Shown one piece after another: positions 27,793 through 36,600 of a DNA stretch of 64,000 nucleotides. The stretch is from Sphingobacterium thalpophilum (lineage in GTDB: Bacteria > Bacteroidota > Bacteroidia > Sphingobacteriales > Sphingobacteriaceae). The first letter of the stretch is position 1. Each line of letters starts with the position of its first letter. Under the pieces are notes generated by a model. The model ran no database searches. It was given only the letters and a program-made list of their open reading frames with translations, and had not been told where the DNA came from. The DNA lies in NCBI RefSeq assembly GCF_038396785.1, contig NZ_CP151087.1, positions 1,178,001-1,242,000 on the forward strand, in the 5' to 3' direction. Position numbers and translations under genes: made by a program.

Positions 27793-28911
27793 TTAGTATT
27801 TGAAAATTCGTTCTAATTCTTTGCTCAAGTCATCACCCCTAAGTCCTTTAGCAAGAATTACTCCATTTGGATCAATTAGAAAATTATCAGGGACAGCTTG
27901 AATAGAGAGCTGTTGAGCGACTGAATTTTTAAAAGATTTAAGATCTGATAACTGCGTCCATGTTAATCCGTCATTGCGAATAGCTTTTAGCCATTCTTCT
28001 TTATTTTCATCTAATGATATTCCTATAATCTCAAATCCTTTACCTCTGTATTTTTGATAGGCTTTAACCAAATTAGGATTTTCTCTTCGACAAGGCGCAC
28101 ACCAGGATGCCCAAAAGTCAACCAACACATATTTACCTCTAAATTGCGATAATTTAACGACTTTCGATATCGTATCTGTTTGTTCTAACTCAGGCATCAT
28201 TTCACCAATTTCAAATATTTTACTAATTTTTATTTTTTGGAGAATTGATTCTCCAAGATATGTTTTCTGTAAATCATTCGAAATCTTTTTGAACATGTTA
28301 TTTCTATCATTTAGTTGTTTATTTGTATTATCTGGGAAATTACTTATCAAATAAAGTCCATAATAATTATTCGGATGATTAGATATAAATGAATCGGAAA
28401 GTTCGCGAATTACTTCAATCAACTCATTGTTTGCCAGGTTAGGGCCGAGTTGTTCTTTTTTTGCTTTAATTGCTGTTAACTTATTTTTGTTGAATAATCT
28501 CCCAATACTGTCTAAAGAGGAATTTTTAATATCAAATTTATTAGAAATAGGAATTAAACCCTTCGCGCCATTAATCAGCCAGCCTTTATAGCCATTAAAT
28601 TCAATCGTTTTTTCTGGTTCTATCCAGAATGAATAAATTACAAAATCACCGATATAATTTTTATTATAAATATTTTTAATAGATATGTTGAAAATTGTCG
28701 GCTCTGAGATTATAGCTGTATATTTAAAATTGCTTTTATCATCTAATGCTACCGTATCAGAGATCGTATTTCCTTGATTTTTATATTTAACAAAATAGAT
28801 TGCGTGAGGAATAGTATCTATCACTCCCTTAATAACTGATTTATTGTTTGATTGACCTTTTGCAGAGCATAAGATTGAAAAGAAAATCGAAATTAAAATC
28901 AAAAATCTCAT
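27793..28911 (-). CDS. TlpA-like thioredoxin-domain protein with DUF4369-type N-terminus
   Basis: 372 residues with a signal peptide (MRFLILISIFFSILCSAKGQ) and hence periplasmic or outer-surface. A beta-rich N-terminal half of DUF4369 type (SVIKGVIDTIPHAIYFVKYK) precedes an AhpC/TSA-thioredoxin domain with the redox pair in FWASWCAPCR and a cis-Pro region QAVPDNFLIDPNG. It likely reduces disulfides in exported proteins or helps respond to oxidative stress. The ATG at 28911 is preferred over a frame opening at 28995, because it directly begins the signal peptide. It is followed by no partner gene. Confidence 0.88.
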   Translation of the reverse strand: MRFLILISIFFSILCSAKGQSNNKSVIKGVIDTIPHAIYFVKYKNQGNTISDTVALDDKSNFKYTAIISEPTIFNISIKNIYNKNYIGDFVIYSFWIEPEKTIEFNGYKGWLINGAKGLIPISNKFDIKNSSLDSIGRLFNKNKLTAIKAKKEQLGPNLANNELIEVIRELSDSFISNHPNNYYGLYLISNFPDNTNKQLNDRNNMFKKISNDLQKTYLGESILQKIKISKIFEIGEMMPELEQTDTISKVVKLSQFRGKYVLVDFWASWCAPCRRENPNLVKAYQKYRGKGFEIIGISLDENKEEWLKAIRNDGLTWTQLSDLKSFKNSVAQQLSIQAVPDNFLIDPNGVILAKGLRGDDLSKELERIFKY

Positions 28912-28982
28912 TGTAAATTTATTAGCAATAATGTTCCAATATTTCCCCAAGGGGTTATAACTGTATTGACAAGAGTACTTAA

Positions 28983-29040
28983 GCACCCTTGTCAATCGTT
29001 AAGGGAGCCTTTTTGGCTAGACGTCCCCTCTGGTTAAATG
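28983..29040. repeat. dispersed intergenic hairpin repeat, copy 3
   Basis: CACCCTT / AAGGGAG arms, then CCTTTTTGGCTAGACGTCCC and a GGTTAAATG end. It lies just after the pgl stop (29044) on the minus strand and before the TlpA-like gene, so it may end the gnd-zwf-pgl transcript. Confidence 0.65.
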
Positions 29041-29043
29041 AAA

Positions 29044-29754
29044 TTAAACTCCAGCTTCTTTATCGGTAAAAATCTGGACTCCTGCTTTCTTTTCAATTAA
29101 TTGTAGTGGATATAGTTCAGGATTATATACCCCATGAAGAACTTCATTCAAAGCGTTTCTCTTGGATTTACCAAATGTAACAATCAGAATATTTTCAGCT
29201 TTATTGATGATAGGTTCAGTCAAAGTAATTCTGAACATTACCTGTGGCTTTAGATAGTAGGCATCAACCCATTTTTCTTTTTCTTGTAAGATCTTTTCAC
29301 CTGGAAACAGAGAGGCTGTGTGTCCATCATCACCCATTCCCAACAGGATGAAATCAAAAATACCGTCAGCTCCCAAAACATTTCTGATTTGAGCTTCGTA
29401 TGCTTTAGCATAATTTTCAGGCTCAATTCCCTCTTTATACATGGGGAAAATCTGATTTTTATTGACCGGAACCTTATTCAAAAGTACTTCTAAAGTCATC
29501 TTAAAATTACTTTTCTCATCTTCAAGAGAAACCCATCTTTCATCTACCCAGAAAAAATGGATTTTGTTCCAAATTATTTTATCTGCATATTCGGGAGTAG
29601 CTAATAAACTAAAAATAGCTTTCGGTGAAGAGCCTCCACTCAACGCGACCACAAATTTATCATGCTTCTGGATCGCTTTTTTCGAAAGATCAACAAATGT
29701 ATCTGCTGCTTCTTTATATAAAGCATCTAGATTATTAAATATCGTAATATTCAT
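29044..29754 (-). CDS. pgl: 6-phosphogluconolactonase
   Basis: 236 residues of the DevB/SOL type. It hydrolyses 6-phosphogluconolactone in the oxidative pentose phosphate pathway. SGGSSPKAIF and GMGDDGHTASLFPG are the phosphate- and substrate-binding motifs. The ATG at 29754 is preferred: AAAAGAGA lies before it and it starts 17 bases after the zwf stop. An in-frame GTG at 29781 would overlap zwf. It is the third gene of gnd-zwf-pgl, which would supply NADPH. Confidence 0.93.
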   Translation of the reverse strand: MNITIFNNLDALYKEAADTFVDLSKKAIQKHDKFVVALSGGSSPKAIFSLLATPEYADKIIWNKIHFFWVDERWVSLEDEKSNFKMTLEVLLNKVPVNKNQIFPMYKEGIEPENYAKAYEAQIRNVLGADGIFDFILLGMGDDGHTASLFPGEKILQEKEKWVDAYYLKPQVMFRITLTEPIINKAENILIVTFGKSKRNALNEVLHGVYNPELYPLQLIEKKAGVQIFTDKEAGV

Positions 29755-29771
29755 TCTCTTTTCATTAGATT

Positions 29772-31253
29772 TTAAACCCACTGATGTCCCTGCCGCTCGA
29801 CCAGTGCATCACTGTCATCAGGTCCCCAGTTTCCTGAAGCATAATTTGGGAACGATGGGTCTTTGGTTTTTTCCCAGGTTTCCTGAATCGTTTTTATCAC
29901 ATCCCAAGCTTCTTCTACCTGATCAGAGCGCATAAACAGTGTAAGGTCTCCCACAAGTGCTTCCAATAAAAGAGTTTCATAAGCTTCGGGCGTATCGGTC
30001 TGACAGGCAAAATTATCGAAAATCATTTCCACTGGTTTAAGCGCTAAAGACAAGCCTGGCTTTTTAGACATAAACTGCAATCTGATGTCCATTTGTGGCT
30101 GGATATTAATAACCAATCGGTTTGCCGACAGAAGCGAGCTGCTTTCTGAAAACGTAGAATTTGGAAGTGGCTTAAACTGAATCGTTATATAAGAATGCTT
30201 TTCTTTCATCTTCTTACCGGTACGAACATAAAAAGGAACATCCTCCCATCTTTCATTATCCAGATAAAACTTGATAGCGACAAATGTTTCCGTATTGGAA
30301 TCATGAGCAATTCCCTCTTCCTGACGATAGCCATTTACTTTTACCCCATTTACTTTGCCTCGTCCGTACTGTCCTCTTACCGCATAATGATCTACTTTTT
30401 CGGGAGAAATCCTACGGATGGATTTTAAAACATCAACTTTACGATCCCTGATCTCACCCGATTCAAGTGAAGCCGGCGGTTCCATAGCAACCATACAAAG
30501 AATTTGCAAAAGATGGTTCTGAATCATATCGCGCAAAGCTCCTGTCTGCTCATAAAAACTGGCTCTTGTTTCCACACCTACTTCTTCGGCAACCGTAATC
30601 TGTACCGATTCTATATGTCTGTGATTCCAAAGAGGTTCAAAAATTGAATTTCCGAACCTGAAAGCCAAAATATTCTGGACGGTTTCTTTACCTAAATAAT
30701 GATCGATACGATAAATCTGTTCTTCCTGGAAAGTTTGTGAAAGAAGATTATTTAGCTCAATGGCAGATTCTTTATTGTGACCAAAAGGTTTTTCGATAAT
30801 AATTCGATCTGTTGCAGGATCAGATGCTATTGACGTATTTTTAAGATGATTTGAAATTACAGATACAAAGTTTGGTGCAATGGACAAATAGAAAAGTCTG
30901 TTGCCTCTCATTGCGTACACCTTATCAAAATTTTCCAGTTTCTGATATAAATCCTGATAAGAGCTTTCTTCATCAAGCTGATGCTGAAAATAGCTGATGT
31001 GAGCCTGAAAACCAGCCCAGTCTTCCTTGATTACAGCCTTCCGGGAAAAACTCTCCAGATTTTCTTTAATATAAGCCCTGAATTTTTCATCCGTATTTTC
31101 GGCTCTTCCTAAAGCTAAAATATTAAACCCCTTTGGCATTCTGCCATCGATATATAAATTATAGAAGGCAGGAAAAAGCTTTCTTTTTGCCAAATCCCCT
31201 GTTGCACCAAAAATAACGATCGTTGTTGGATGCAGGATTGTATTGTCACTCAT
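29772..31253 (-). CDS. zwf: glucose-6-phosphate dehydrogenase
   Basis: 493 residues, normal length. The Rossmann motif GATGDLAKRKLFPA, the EKPFGH motif and the G6PD signature RIDHYLGKETVQN (substrate His-Tyr and Lys) are present. It produces NADPH and 6-phosphogluconolactone, which pgl hydrolyses. It starts 8 bases after gnd and lies 17 bases before pgl, so the three genes form an operon. Codon choice looks more AT-rich than in the polymerase cassette. Confidence 0.96.
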   Translation of the reverse strand: MSDNTILHPTTIVIFGATGDLAKRKLFPAFYNLYIDGRMPKGFNILALGRAENTDEKFRAYIKENLESFSRKAVIKEDWAGFQAHISYFQHQLDEESSYQDLYQKLENFDKVYAMRGNRLFYLSIAPNFVSVISNHLKNTSIASDPATDRIIIEKPFGHNKESAIELNNLLSQTFQEEQIYRIDHYLGKETVQNILAFRFGNSIFEPLWNHRHIESVQITVAEEVGVETRASFYEQTGALRDMIQNHLLQILCMVAMEPPASLESGEIRDRKVDVLKSIRRISPEKVDHYAVRGQYGRGKVNGVKVNGYRQEEGIAHDSNTETFVAIKFYLDNERWEDVPFYVRTGKKMKEKHSYITIQFKPLPNSTFSESSSLLSANRLVINIQPQMDIRLQFMSKKPGLSLALKPVEMIFDNFACQTDTPEAYETLLLEALVGDLTLFMRSDQVEEAWDVIKTIQETWEKTKDPSFPNYASGNWGPDDSDALVERQGHQWV

Positions 31254-31261
31254 TGTTAGAT

Positions 31262-32680
31262 TCAGTTATTTGGGTTTTGCCATGAGGTATGAAAGACTCC
31301 TGCTCTGTCAGTTCTTTGGTAAGTGTGTGCACCAAAATAATCACGCTGAGCCTGAAGCAGGTTTACAGGTAAAGATGCTGTGGTATAAGCTTCGAAATAC
31401 CCTAGAGCCGACTGAATTCCTAAGCTTGGAATTCCGTTTGATACAGCAAAAGCAGCTGTTTTTCTTAATGAAGAAATTTTATCTTTTACAATTTCTGAAA
31501 TTTCCTGATCCAATAAAATATTAGATAAGTTCTCGTATTTTGAATAAGCCAGATAAAATTTCTCCAATAAAACCGAACGGATGATACATCCACCCCTCCA
31601 GATTTTAACAACATCTTTTAACGGAATTTCAAACTGATATTCTTCAGAAGCTTTTACCAATAATGCCAAACCTTGCGCATAACTGATTAAAGTAGACAAA
31701 TACAAAGCTTCCCCCACCTCTTTGATGAACAATTCTGTATTTTCAGGAGTTTTTACTTCTCCTTTGGCATATAATTGAGAAGCTTTCACGCGCTCATCTT
31801 TGTAAGCGGATAAAATTCTTGATGTTACTGCAATATCGATGGTTGGAATAGACACCCCAACTTCCATAGCCTCCTGGGAGGTCCATTTTCCGGTTCCTTT
31901 TGCTCCTGCTTTATCCAAAATCTTGTCGACAAGAAAATCGTCTGTTACATCATCTTTTTGCTGAAAAATATCTCTTGTTATTTCAATAAGGAAAGAATTC
32001 ATCTCGCCTTCATTCCATCTTTTGAAAACTTCATACAATTGGTTATTGTTAAGATTAGCTCCTTTTCTCAGTAAATCGTATGCTTCACTGATTAATTGCA
32101 TGATGGCATATTCAATACCGTTGTGAACCATTTTAACGTAATTCCCTGCAGCTCCTTTTCCCATATAAGCGGTGCAGGGCTCCCCTTTTACTTTTGCTGA
32201 AATAACTTCCAGCATAGGCTTCACCAAATTGAAAACTTCCAAATCTCCACCCGGCATAATACTCGGCCCTCTTCTTGCCCCCTGCTCTCCTCCAGAAACT
32301 CCCATTCCCATAAAATGAAGGTTTTTAGAAGCTAAATCAGCTATACGTCTCTCGGTATCTTTGAAATAAGAATTTCCCGCATCAACGACAATATCTTTTG
32401 GACTCAGAAGCGGTGTTATGCTTTCAAGAACAGCATCAACCGGTTTACCTGCAGGAACCATCAAAATAACTTTTCGCGGACTGTCTAAACTCAACACAAA
32501 TTCATCTAGAGAAACAGTTCCAACAACCTTTGTACCTGAAGCCACTCCTTTACGAAGTTCGATTACCTTTTCTTCATCTAAATCGAATCCTACGACAGAA
32601 AAACCATTATCGGCAATATTGTAAAGCAGATTTCTTCCCATTACACCCAGACCAATGACCCCGTAATTATACTTTTCCAT
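31262..32680 (-). CDS. gnd: 6-phosphogluconate dehydrogenase, decarboxylating
   Basis: 472 residues. The NADP-binding motif GLGVMGRNL opens the protein. The catalytic Lys region GGEQGARRGPSIMPGG and GTGKWTSQEAMEVGVSIPTI are present, with the C-terminal HTYQRTDRAG tail that contributes to the substrate site of the partner subunit. It converts 6-phosphogluconate to ribulose 5-phosphate. It is the first gene of the operon with a candidate -7 box 27 bases upstream. Confidence 0.96.
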   Translation of the reverse strand: MEKYNYGVIGLGVMGRNLLYNIADNGFSVVGFDLDEEKVIELRKGVASGTKVVGTVSLDEFVLSLDSPRKVILMVPAGKPVDAVLESITPLLSPKDIVVDAGNSYFKDTERRIADLASKNLHFMGMGVSGGEQGARRGPSIMPGGDLEVFNLVKPMLEVISAKVKGEPCTAYMGKGAAGNYVKMVHNGIEYAIMQLISEAYDLLRKGANLNNNQLYEVFKRWNEGEMNSFLIEITRDIFQQKDDVTDDFLVDKILDKAGAKGTGKWTSQEAMEVGVSIPTIDIAVTSRILSAYKDERVKASQLYAKGEVKTPENTELFIKEVGEALYLSTLISYAQGLALLVKASEEYQFEIPLKDVVKIWRGGCIIRSVLLEKFYLAYSKYENLSNILLDQEISEIVKDKISSLRKTAAFAVSNGIPSLGIQSALGYFEAYTTASLPVNLLQAQRDYFGAHTYQRTDRAGVFHTSWQNPNN

Positions 32681-32706
32681 TCTTACTTAAAGTTTAGTTT
32701 ATGCAT

Positions 32707-32714
32707 CAAATTTA
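32707..32714 (-). promoter_or_regulatory. candidate -7 box of the gnd-zwf-pgl operon
   Basis: TAAATTTG on the minus strand matches TAnnTTTG and would place transcription start about 20 bases before the gnd ATG. Confidence 0.45.
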
Positions 32715-32997
32715 CTGAAATGCATGCCAGCAAAAAAATTATCTAAAATTTTCTTTCAATTCTGACTTAGTTATCATCAACTGGAAAATATCATTAGTTA
32801 TTTGGTTACGAGCTTCCAATATAAAAGAAGAGTGCCTTAAACAAGGCTAGTCAATACAAGTCTTAACATATCCGAATTCAAGATTATTTTAGTACCAGCA
32901 TACGCTAACTTAACCAAACAGTTATCCATATCCTTCTTCTGCAAGATTCGGCAAAATATAAAAACCCACGCATCTTCGACAAGCTAATTAAAACAGT
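32715..32997. other. intergenic region without a gene
   Basis: No frame on either strand looks coding. The region should hold upstream promoter elements of gnd. Confidence 0.4.
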
Positions 32998-33056
32998 CGC
33001 CCTTATTGACCGTCAAGGGAGGCTATGTTAGCTAGATGTCCGCTTTGGTTAAGTGT
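32998..33056. repeat. dispersed intergenic hairpin repeat, copy 4
   Basis: CGCCCTT / AAGGGAGG arms, followed by GTTAGCTAGATGTCCGCTTTG and GTTAAGTG. It sits just past the stop of the frameshifted gene at 33065 on the minus strand. Confidence 0.65.
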
Positions 33057-33064
33057 AATAATGC

Positions 33065-33578
33065 TTAGCGAATACGGATTTCATTTAGTTTTTTAAGATT
33101 CTTATCCGTCCGCGGCACTAATGTCACCATATATAAATCTTCTAAGCCACCAAAAAACTTAATGGGAGAAATAGAAATTAGCATAATATTGCTTTCATCG
33201 ACAAGAACTTCATTTGGATCGCGCTGTACAAAGTGATCTTCAATCTAGAATATTGCATGTTCAGATTTGTATATTTTTTTTTAATATCAGACAAGCTCAT
33301 TAAAACAGGGTGGTATCCAGGCTTTAATTCAACGAGCATTACCTGCCTTGTCTTGTCAACATCTATTGATTGAACCTCTTCAGGTTTTAATGATCGCATA
33401 GCATCGCCTAAGTAGGTTCTACCTTGCATCTCTATCTTAGGCAAAGGTCTTTCATCAAGATCTTTGTAAACAACCTTAGGCAAAGTATCCGTTTTACTAT
33501 ACAAAGGCTTCAATTGCTGCCATGGGTTAAACTTAAACCGAAAAATGACAAAAGAGCGCATAAAAGTATTTTTTTCAT
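33065..33578 (-). pseudogene. secreted plug-like hypothetical protein, two frameshifts
   Basis: Three frames joined in order give one protein. First a signal peptide MKKILLCALLSFFGLSLT from ATG 33578. Then, shifted near 33525, QQLKPLYSKTDTLPKVVYKD... with a segment LGDAMRSLKPEEVQSIDVDK like the TonB-plug motif (DP..IES..VLK) of Bacteroidota proteins. Then, shifted near 33243, EDHFVQRDPNEVLVDESNIM to a stop at 33065. Each shift is fixed by one added base. The two lesions suggest decay, or uncorrected indels in the assembly. No function is known. Confidence 0.6.
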
Positions 33579-33792
33579 TTTTACCAGTTATAATTTCTTT
33601 TAATATATCGTTGGTTATGAGGTTATTTATTAAACAGCATCGCATTGTTCATTTATAGCTATTCTGTTTCCTCGTATATTTGACTGAATATATTTTTCTC
33701 TTTAATAAAAAACATCGATCTAAATATTTCCCCAAACGTAAATTAACAAATATATTTAGTATATTAGATTGTTGAACCAATTAATTTATAGT

Positions 33793-34701
33793 ATGCGCTA
33801 TTACCTTATTTTAATTTCCGCCCTATTGCTAACAGGCTGTAAGAAAGAGATCGATCCTACCCAAGGTAAGGAGGTATTGAAAGCGGGGTTTGTATATGTA
33901 AATCCAGAAGGCAAACAGCTAAAAGACCCTACTATTATTGTCCCTCCCAAGCTCTCTGCTATGCCTGCCAACATAGATTATATCCCTTATGAAGGAGCAA
34001 CTTTCAAAAGTGATATAAAAGTAGTAAGAAATAAAATAGAACAGGATTACTCGGGAACTCCTGTTGTAAAATGGGTATTATATGATTTGGATAATAAAAG
34101 GGTTGTAAAAACGGAATCGGAGTCGGATATTAATCTCGATATTGCAAGTGTGGGTAAATACCGACTAACGCAATATATTTTCAAAAATGAAATAGAAAGT
34201 GAAACACTGAATATGGCCGTGGATTCGGCGTCCAAGATCGTGGAGATTTCAGCCATAAAATCCATTGATTCAATTGTGATTGATAAGCTATCATCGCATA
34301 GTCCATATCTGACTTTTTCTTTTAAAGAAGACGAAGTCTTTGATGCCGTTGTCTCGTTATACAACTCTTTGGAAGACGCTGAGAACAGCAAACCACCAAT
34401 CGCAGAAACAGAGGTAAATAAAGCGTTGAAATTGGGCGCATCTCAAATAGCATTCACCAATACCGATCCTATTTTTATCCCAACATTTGATTTTCCAGAA
34501 AAGGATGATTTTTACCTACAATTAACCTACATGCAGCATGGCAAAAAATTCAGGATACTCGATAATCGCTTTGGCTCAATTTTCAAGTATTATAAAACAG
34601 GCTATCTGACAGCGGATAAATCCGCCCTTCAGGAAGAAAGAAAATTAAAATTTGGGGATATGACACTTACAATTAGCTCTTCATTTACTTTTCAACGATA
34701 A
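33793..34701 (+). CDS. lipoprotein of unknown function
   Basis: 302 residues with signal peptide and lipobox (MRYYLILISALLLTGCKK, Cys17), so anchored in a membrane. The body is beta-rich and asparagine-poor, with repeated acidic patches and no recognised domain. It resembles surface lipoproteins that Bacteroidota pair with secreted partners, but the neighbours give no hint. The ATG at 33793 is chosen because it begins the signal peptide directly; a TTG at 33769 would add eight residues before it. Confidence 0.7.
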   Translation: MRYYLILISALLLTGCKKEIDPTQGKEVLKAGFVYVNPEGKQLKDPTIIVPPKLSAMPANIDYIPYEGATFKSDIKVVRNKIEQDYSGTPVVKWVLYDLDNKRVVKTESESDINLDIASVGKYRLTQYIFKNEIESETLNMAVDSASKIVEISAIKSIDSIVIDKLSSHSPYLTFSFKEDEVFDAVVSLYNSLEDAENSKPPIAETEVNKALKLGASQIAFTNTDPIFIPTFDFPEKDDFYLQLTYMQHGKKFRILDNRFGSIFKYYKTGYLTADKSALQEERKLKFGDMTLTISSSFTFQR

Positions 34702-34760
34702 CTAGGCGTTAAAACGATCACTGAGTGTTAATTAGTGCAAATTAATTATCCATTCCTTTT

Positions 34761-34929
34761 CTATTCACCTTGCGACCCGGTATTTAACAACACATTGACG
34801 TAAGGGATAACCTCAAAAGAAGGGATCACCTGTAGCCATTAAATTATTGAAGTCTTTTTGTTCAAGCTTTATTTGGGCTTTTGTAAAAATCACTGCTGCC
34901 AAAAAGATAAGACTTAAAAAGTATTTCAT
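34761..34929 (-). pseudogene. small secreted peptide gene with one frameshift
   Basis: From ATG 34929 the frame reads MKYFLSLIFLAAVIFTKAQ, a signal peptide, then IKLEQKDFNNLMATGDP. It stops at 34813 unless one base is skipped near 34822. In the shifted frame it continues SFEVIPYVNVLLNTGSQGE to a stop at 34761. The joined product would be about 55 residues. It lies 31 bases downstream of the gene at 34961. Family unknown. Confidence 0.45.
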
Positions 34930-34960
34930 CATTATTCGTCCAATTCGTTTCACGAAAATG

Positions 34961-35347
34961 TTACATCTTCTGCGCCAAAGGCCCATCTTTAGTGACCAGA
35001 CTAGACCAACCGGGAAAAGACCCTACGGTTAGCTTTGCGATCAATCTGGACGCTAGAAATATATTGGCCACCGTTTCTTTCCCAAAATCCCAGGTCACCA
35101 CAACAGGTGAAATCGCATCAAATGGTTGAAGGTTTTCTTTGACAAACTTCGCAGGATTTAAAAACGGTAGATTCTCCTTTTTATGCCATTCAGATTCTCT
35201 CGGAGTAGGAACGCTATTGTATAACCAAATATCTCCAACTATTCTTTCCTCATTCAATAAGTATGCATAACAAACCTTATCGTCATCTTCGATAAGTACG
35301 GCGAATTCTGGACGATCGGTTGATACATATTTTGTTAAACTTCCCAT
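34961..35347 (-). CDS. unrecognised 128-residue protein
   Basis: A soluble acidic protein beginning MGSLTKYVSTDRPEFAVLIE. The N-terminal half alternates strands (AVLIEDDDKVCYAYLLNEERIVGDIWLY resembles a small beta-sheet), and the C-terminal half is helical (ANIFLASRLIAKLTVG). No signal peptide. No family recognised. The ATG start is natural, and copy C of the polymerase cassette begins about 10 bases upstream. Confidence 0.6.
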   Translation of the reverse strand: MGSLTKYVSTDRPEFAVLIEDDDKVCYAYLLNEERIVGDIWLYNSVPTPRESEWHKKENLPFLNPAKFVKENLQPFDAISPVVVTWDFGKETVANIFLASRLIAKLTVGSFPGWSSLVTKDGPLAQKM

Positions 35348-35359
35348 AAAATAGCTAAT

Positions 35360-35460
35360 TTAAAACAACGAAGTCTGTGCCGTATTACTCCGCAATGGTG
35401 GCAATCCTTCCCTATCGAAAGCTTCATAACCGTGACTTGTTCAAAGAGATTGTTCAGCAT
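35360..35460 (-). pseudogene. fused remnants of the 157-residue gene start and the SRAP gene end
   Basis: The cat at 35458-35460 is the ATG of the 157-residue gene (MLNNLFEQVT...). After about nine codons the sequence jumps to the SRAP 3' end (YEAFDREGLPPL-type tail). The join uses a short GTG microhomology. No product is expected. Confidence 0.75.
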
Positions 35461-35491
35461 AGCGCTAAGATAACGTTTATATCAGAAAAAA

Positions 35492-35509
35492 GGCTGGATG
35501 GATCCAGCC
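35492..35509 (-). terminator. hairpin upstream of the scar
   Basis: GGCTGGA / TCCAGCC, a perfect 7-bp stem with a 4-base loop. On the minus strand it is followed by CTTTTTTCTG-like T-rich sequence. Confidence 0.55.
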
Positions 35510-35566
35510 CTAATATATAGTTATGATCCCAATAATGGGATAGTCAGTTTTTAAAAAAATAAAAAA

Positions 35567-35589
35567 CCTTGAGGAGGGGGATCTCAAGG
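35567..35589. terminator. bidirectional terminator, copy C
   Basis: CCTTGAG / CTCAAGG stem with TTTTT on one side and an A-run on the other, same as 18395-18417. Confidence 0.7.
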
Positions 35590-35777
35590 TTTTTACTACC
35601 TGTTATTAACCTAATTTATGAAAGTATTGGTATAACAATGGTTGATTCGATTTCGTTTGATCTTTTTATAAAAAAGTTGAGTTCGTCTCTTCGGCCTTAC
35701 AAATATTTTCATTTAAATGAGAGCCTATTCAAAATGGTATTGATTAAGAAACCAACTTAACCTATAAAAAGAAAAAA

Positions 35778-35804
35778 GGCCGCTTAGACAGTATCCAAGT
35801 GGCC
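35778..35804 (-). terminator. terminator after PD-(D/E)XK remnant, copy C
   Basis: GGCCGCTT / AAGTGGCC stem, T-rich tail on the minus strand. Confidence 0.65.
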
Positions 35805-35829
35805 GTAAAACCATATATGGTTATATTCT

Positions 35830-36207
35830 CTATTTTCCTTTAGCCTTCTCTTCCTCGATCTGCTTTACAAAATCTACAGTGACGTCCGCTAATTCGGCTA
35901 TCTCCCATATCGAAAACTTATTCGAAGACAAAAGGTTTTTTATTGCTTTTTCGCGCCCTCGTTTCAGGAGCTCCTCCTGACTACTTCGGATGCTCTCCGC
36001 ATCCCATTTATTCCTTAAACTTGCGTTGTACATCTCTCGTTCCTCCAATTTTAGTTTGCTATACTCTGCTAACTGAAATAAATTCTCAAAAATAGGCTTA
36101 CGCAAATAAATGGAAAGTCCATTTAGCGAAGACATATTTTTGAGTACATACAGCCAACGATGTAAATCATTAACTAACTCTGCCTCAGCTTTAACAAAGT
36201 TAACCAA
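35830..36207 (-). CDS. PD-(D/E)XK_2 C-terminal fragment, copy C
   Basis: A 125-residue frame matching 2113-2526 with more substitutions and no EGKA repeat (REKAIKNLLSSNKFSIWEIAEL). The nuclease half is missing apart from about 15 bases, so this is a relic that happens to stay open. The likely start is TTG, as in the other copies. Confidence 0.55.
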   Translation of the reverse strand: MVNFVKAEAELVNDLHRWLYVLKNMSSLNGLSIYLRKPIFENLFQLAEYSKLKLEEREMYNASLRNKWDAESIRSSQEELLKRGREKAIKNLLSSNKFSIWEIAELADVTVDFVKQIEEEKAKGK

Positions 36208-36307
36208 TTTATCATTAATTTATTTCTCTATTTAGGAACGATAGAGCCCTTCGGGATTCTATATAGATAAAGCCTAGATCGTCGTAAAAAGTGATCATCT
36301 AAAATCA

Positions 36308-36469
36308 ATGGCACATTTTTTAAGGATAAATTATTATTTTCGTTTTTCGGCCGTTAAAGAGGTTGAACATTATTTCGCCAGGAAGCTATATGTCAAATTG
36401 ACTGTCCACACAGACCATAAGCTGCTTATAGGCAAAGAAAAGACCGCCCAGTTCCTCAGTTGGCTGTAA
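36308..36469 (+). CDS. possible 53-residue protein or fragment
   Basis: An ATG frame begins MAHFLRINYYFRFSAVKEVE and ends EKTAQFLSWL. It is basic and protein-like. It starts about 20 bases beyond the end of copy C, so it may be part of a gene disrupted there. No family is recognised with confidence. Confidence 0.35.
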   Translation: MAHFLRINYYFRFSAVKEVEHYFARKLYVKLTVHTDHKLLIGKEKTAQFLSWL

Positions 36470-36600
36470 GATCGTTAAGATACAAATGTCCGCTTTATGC
36501 TTGAATATGTCCACTTAAAAGTTAACATGTTTTGGTCTTCGATCTAATTTAAAGTTCGTAAGATCATTTGGAATAACAGATTAGATCCTTGCATTAGGAA

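Larger units (their letters stand above)
35357..36287. repeat. cassette copy C (scar)
   Basis: In order: the last ~26 codons of the SRAP gene, a junction at a shared GTG to the first codons of the 157-residue gene, the terminator block, the C-terminal half of the PD-(D/E)XK gene and the 49-bp insertion. It ends about 15 bases into the N-terminal half. dnaE and dinB are absent. Its left border matches position 376 of copy A. Confidence 0.8.

Noticed and set aside
36410..36430. TDHKLL string similar to retroelement reverse transcriptase/RNase H
   Set aside because: Only a six-residue coincidence in a 53-residue frame with no other reverse-transcriptase motif.
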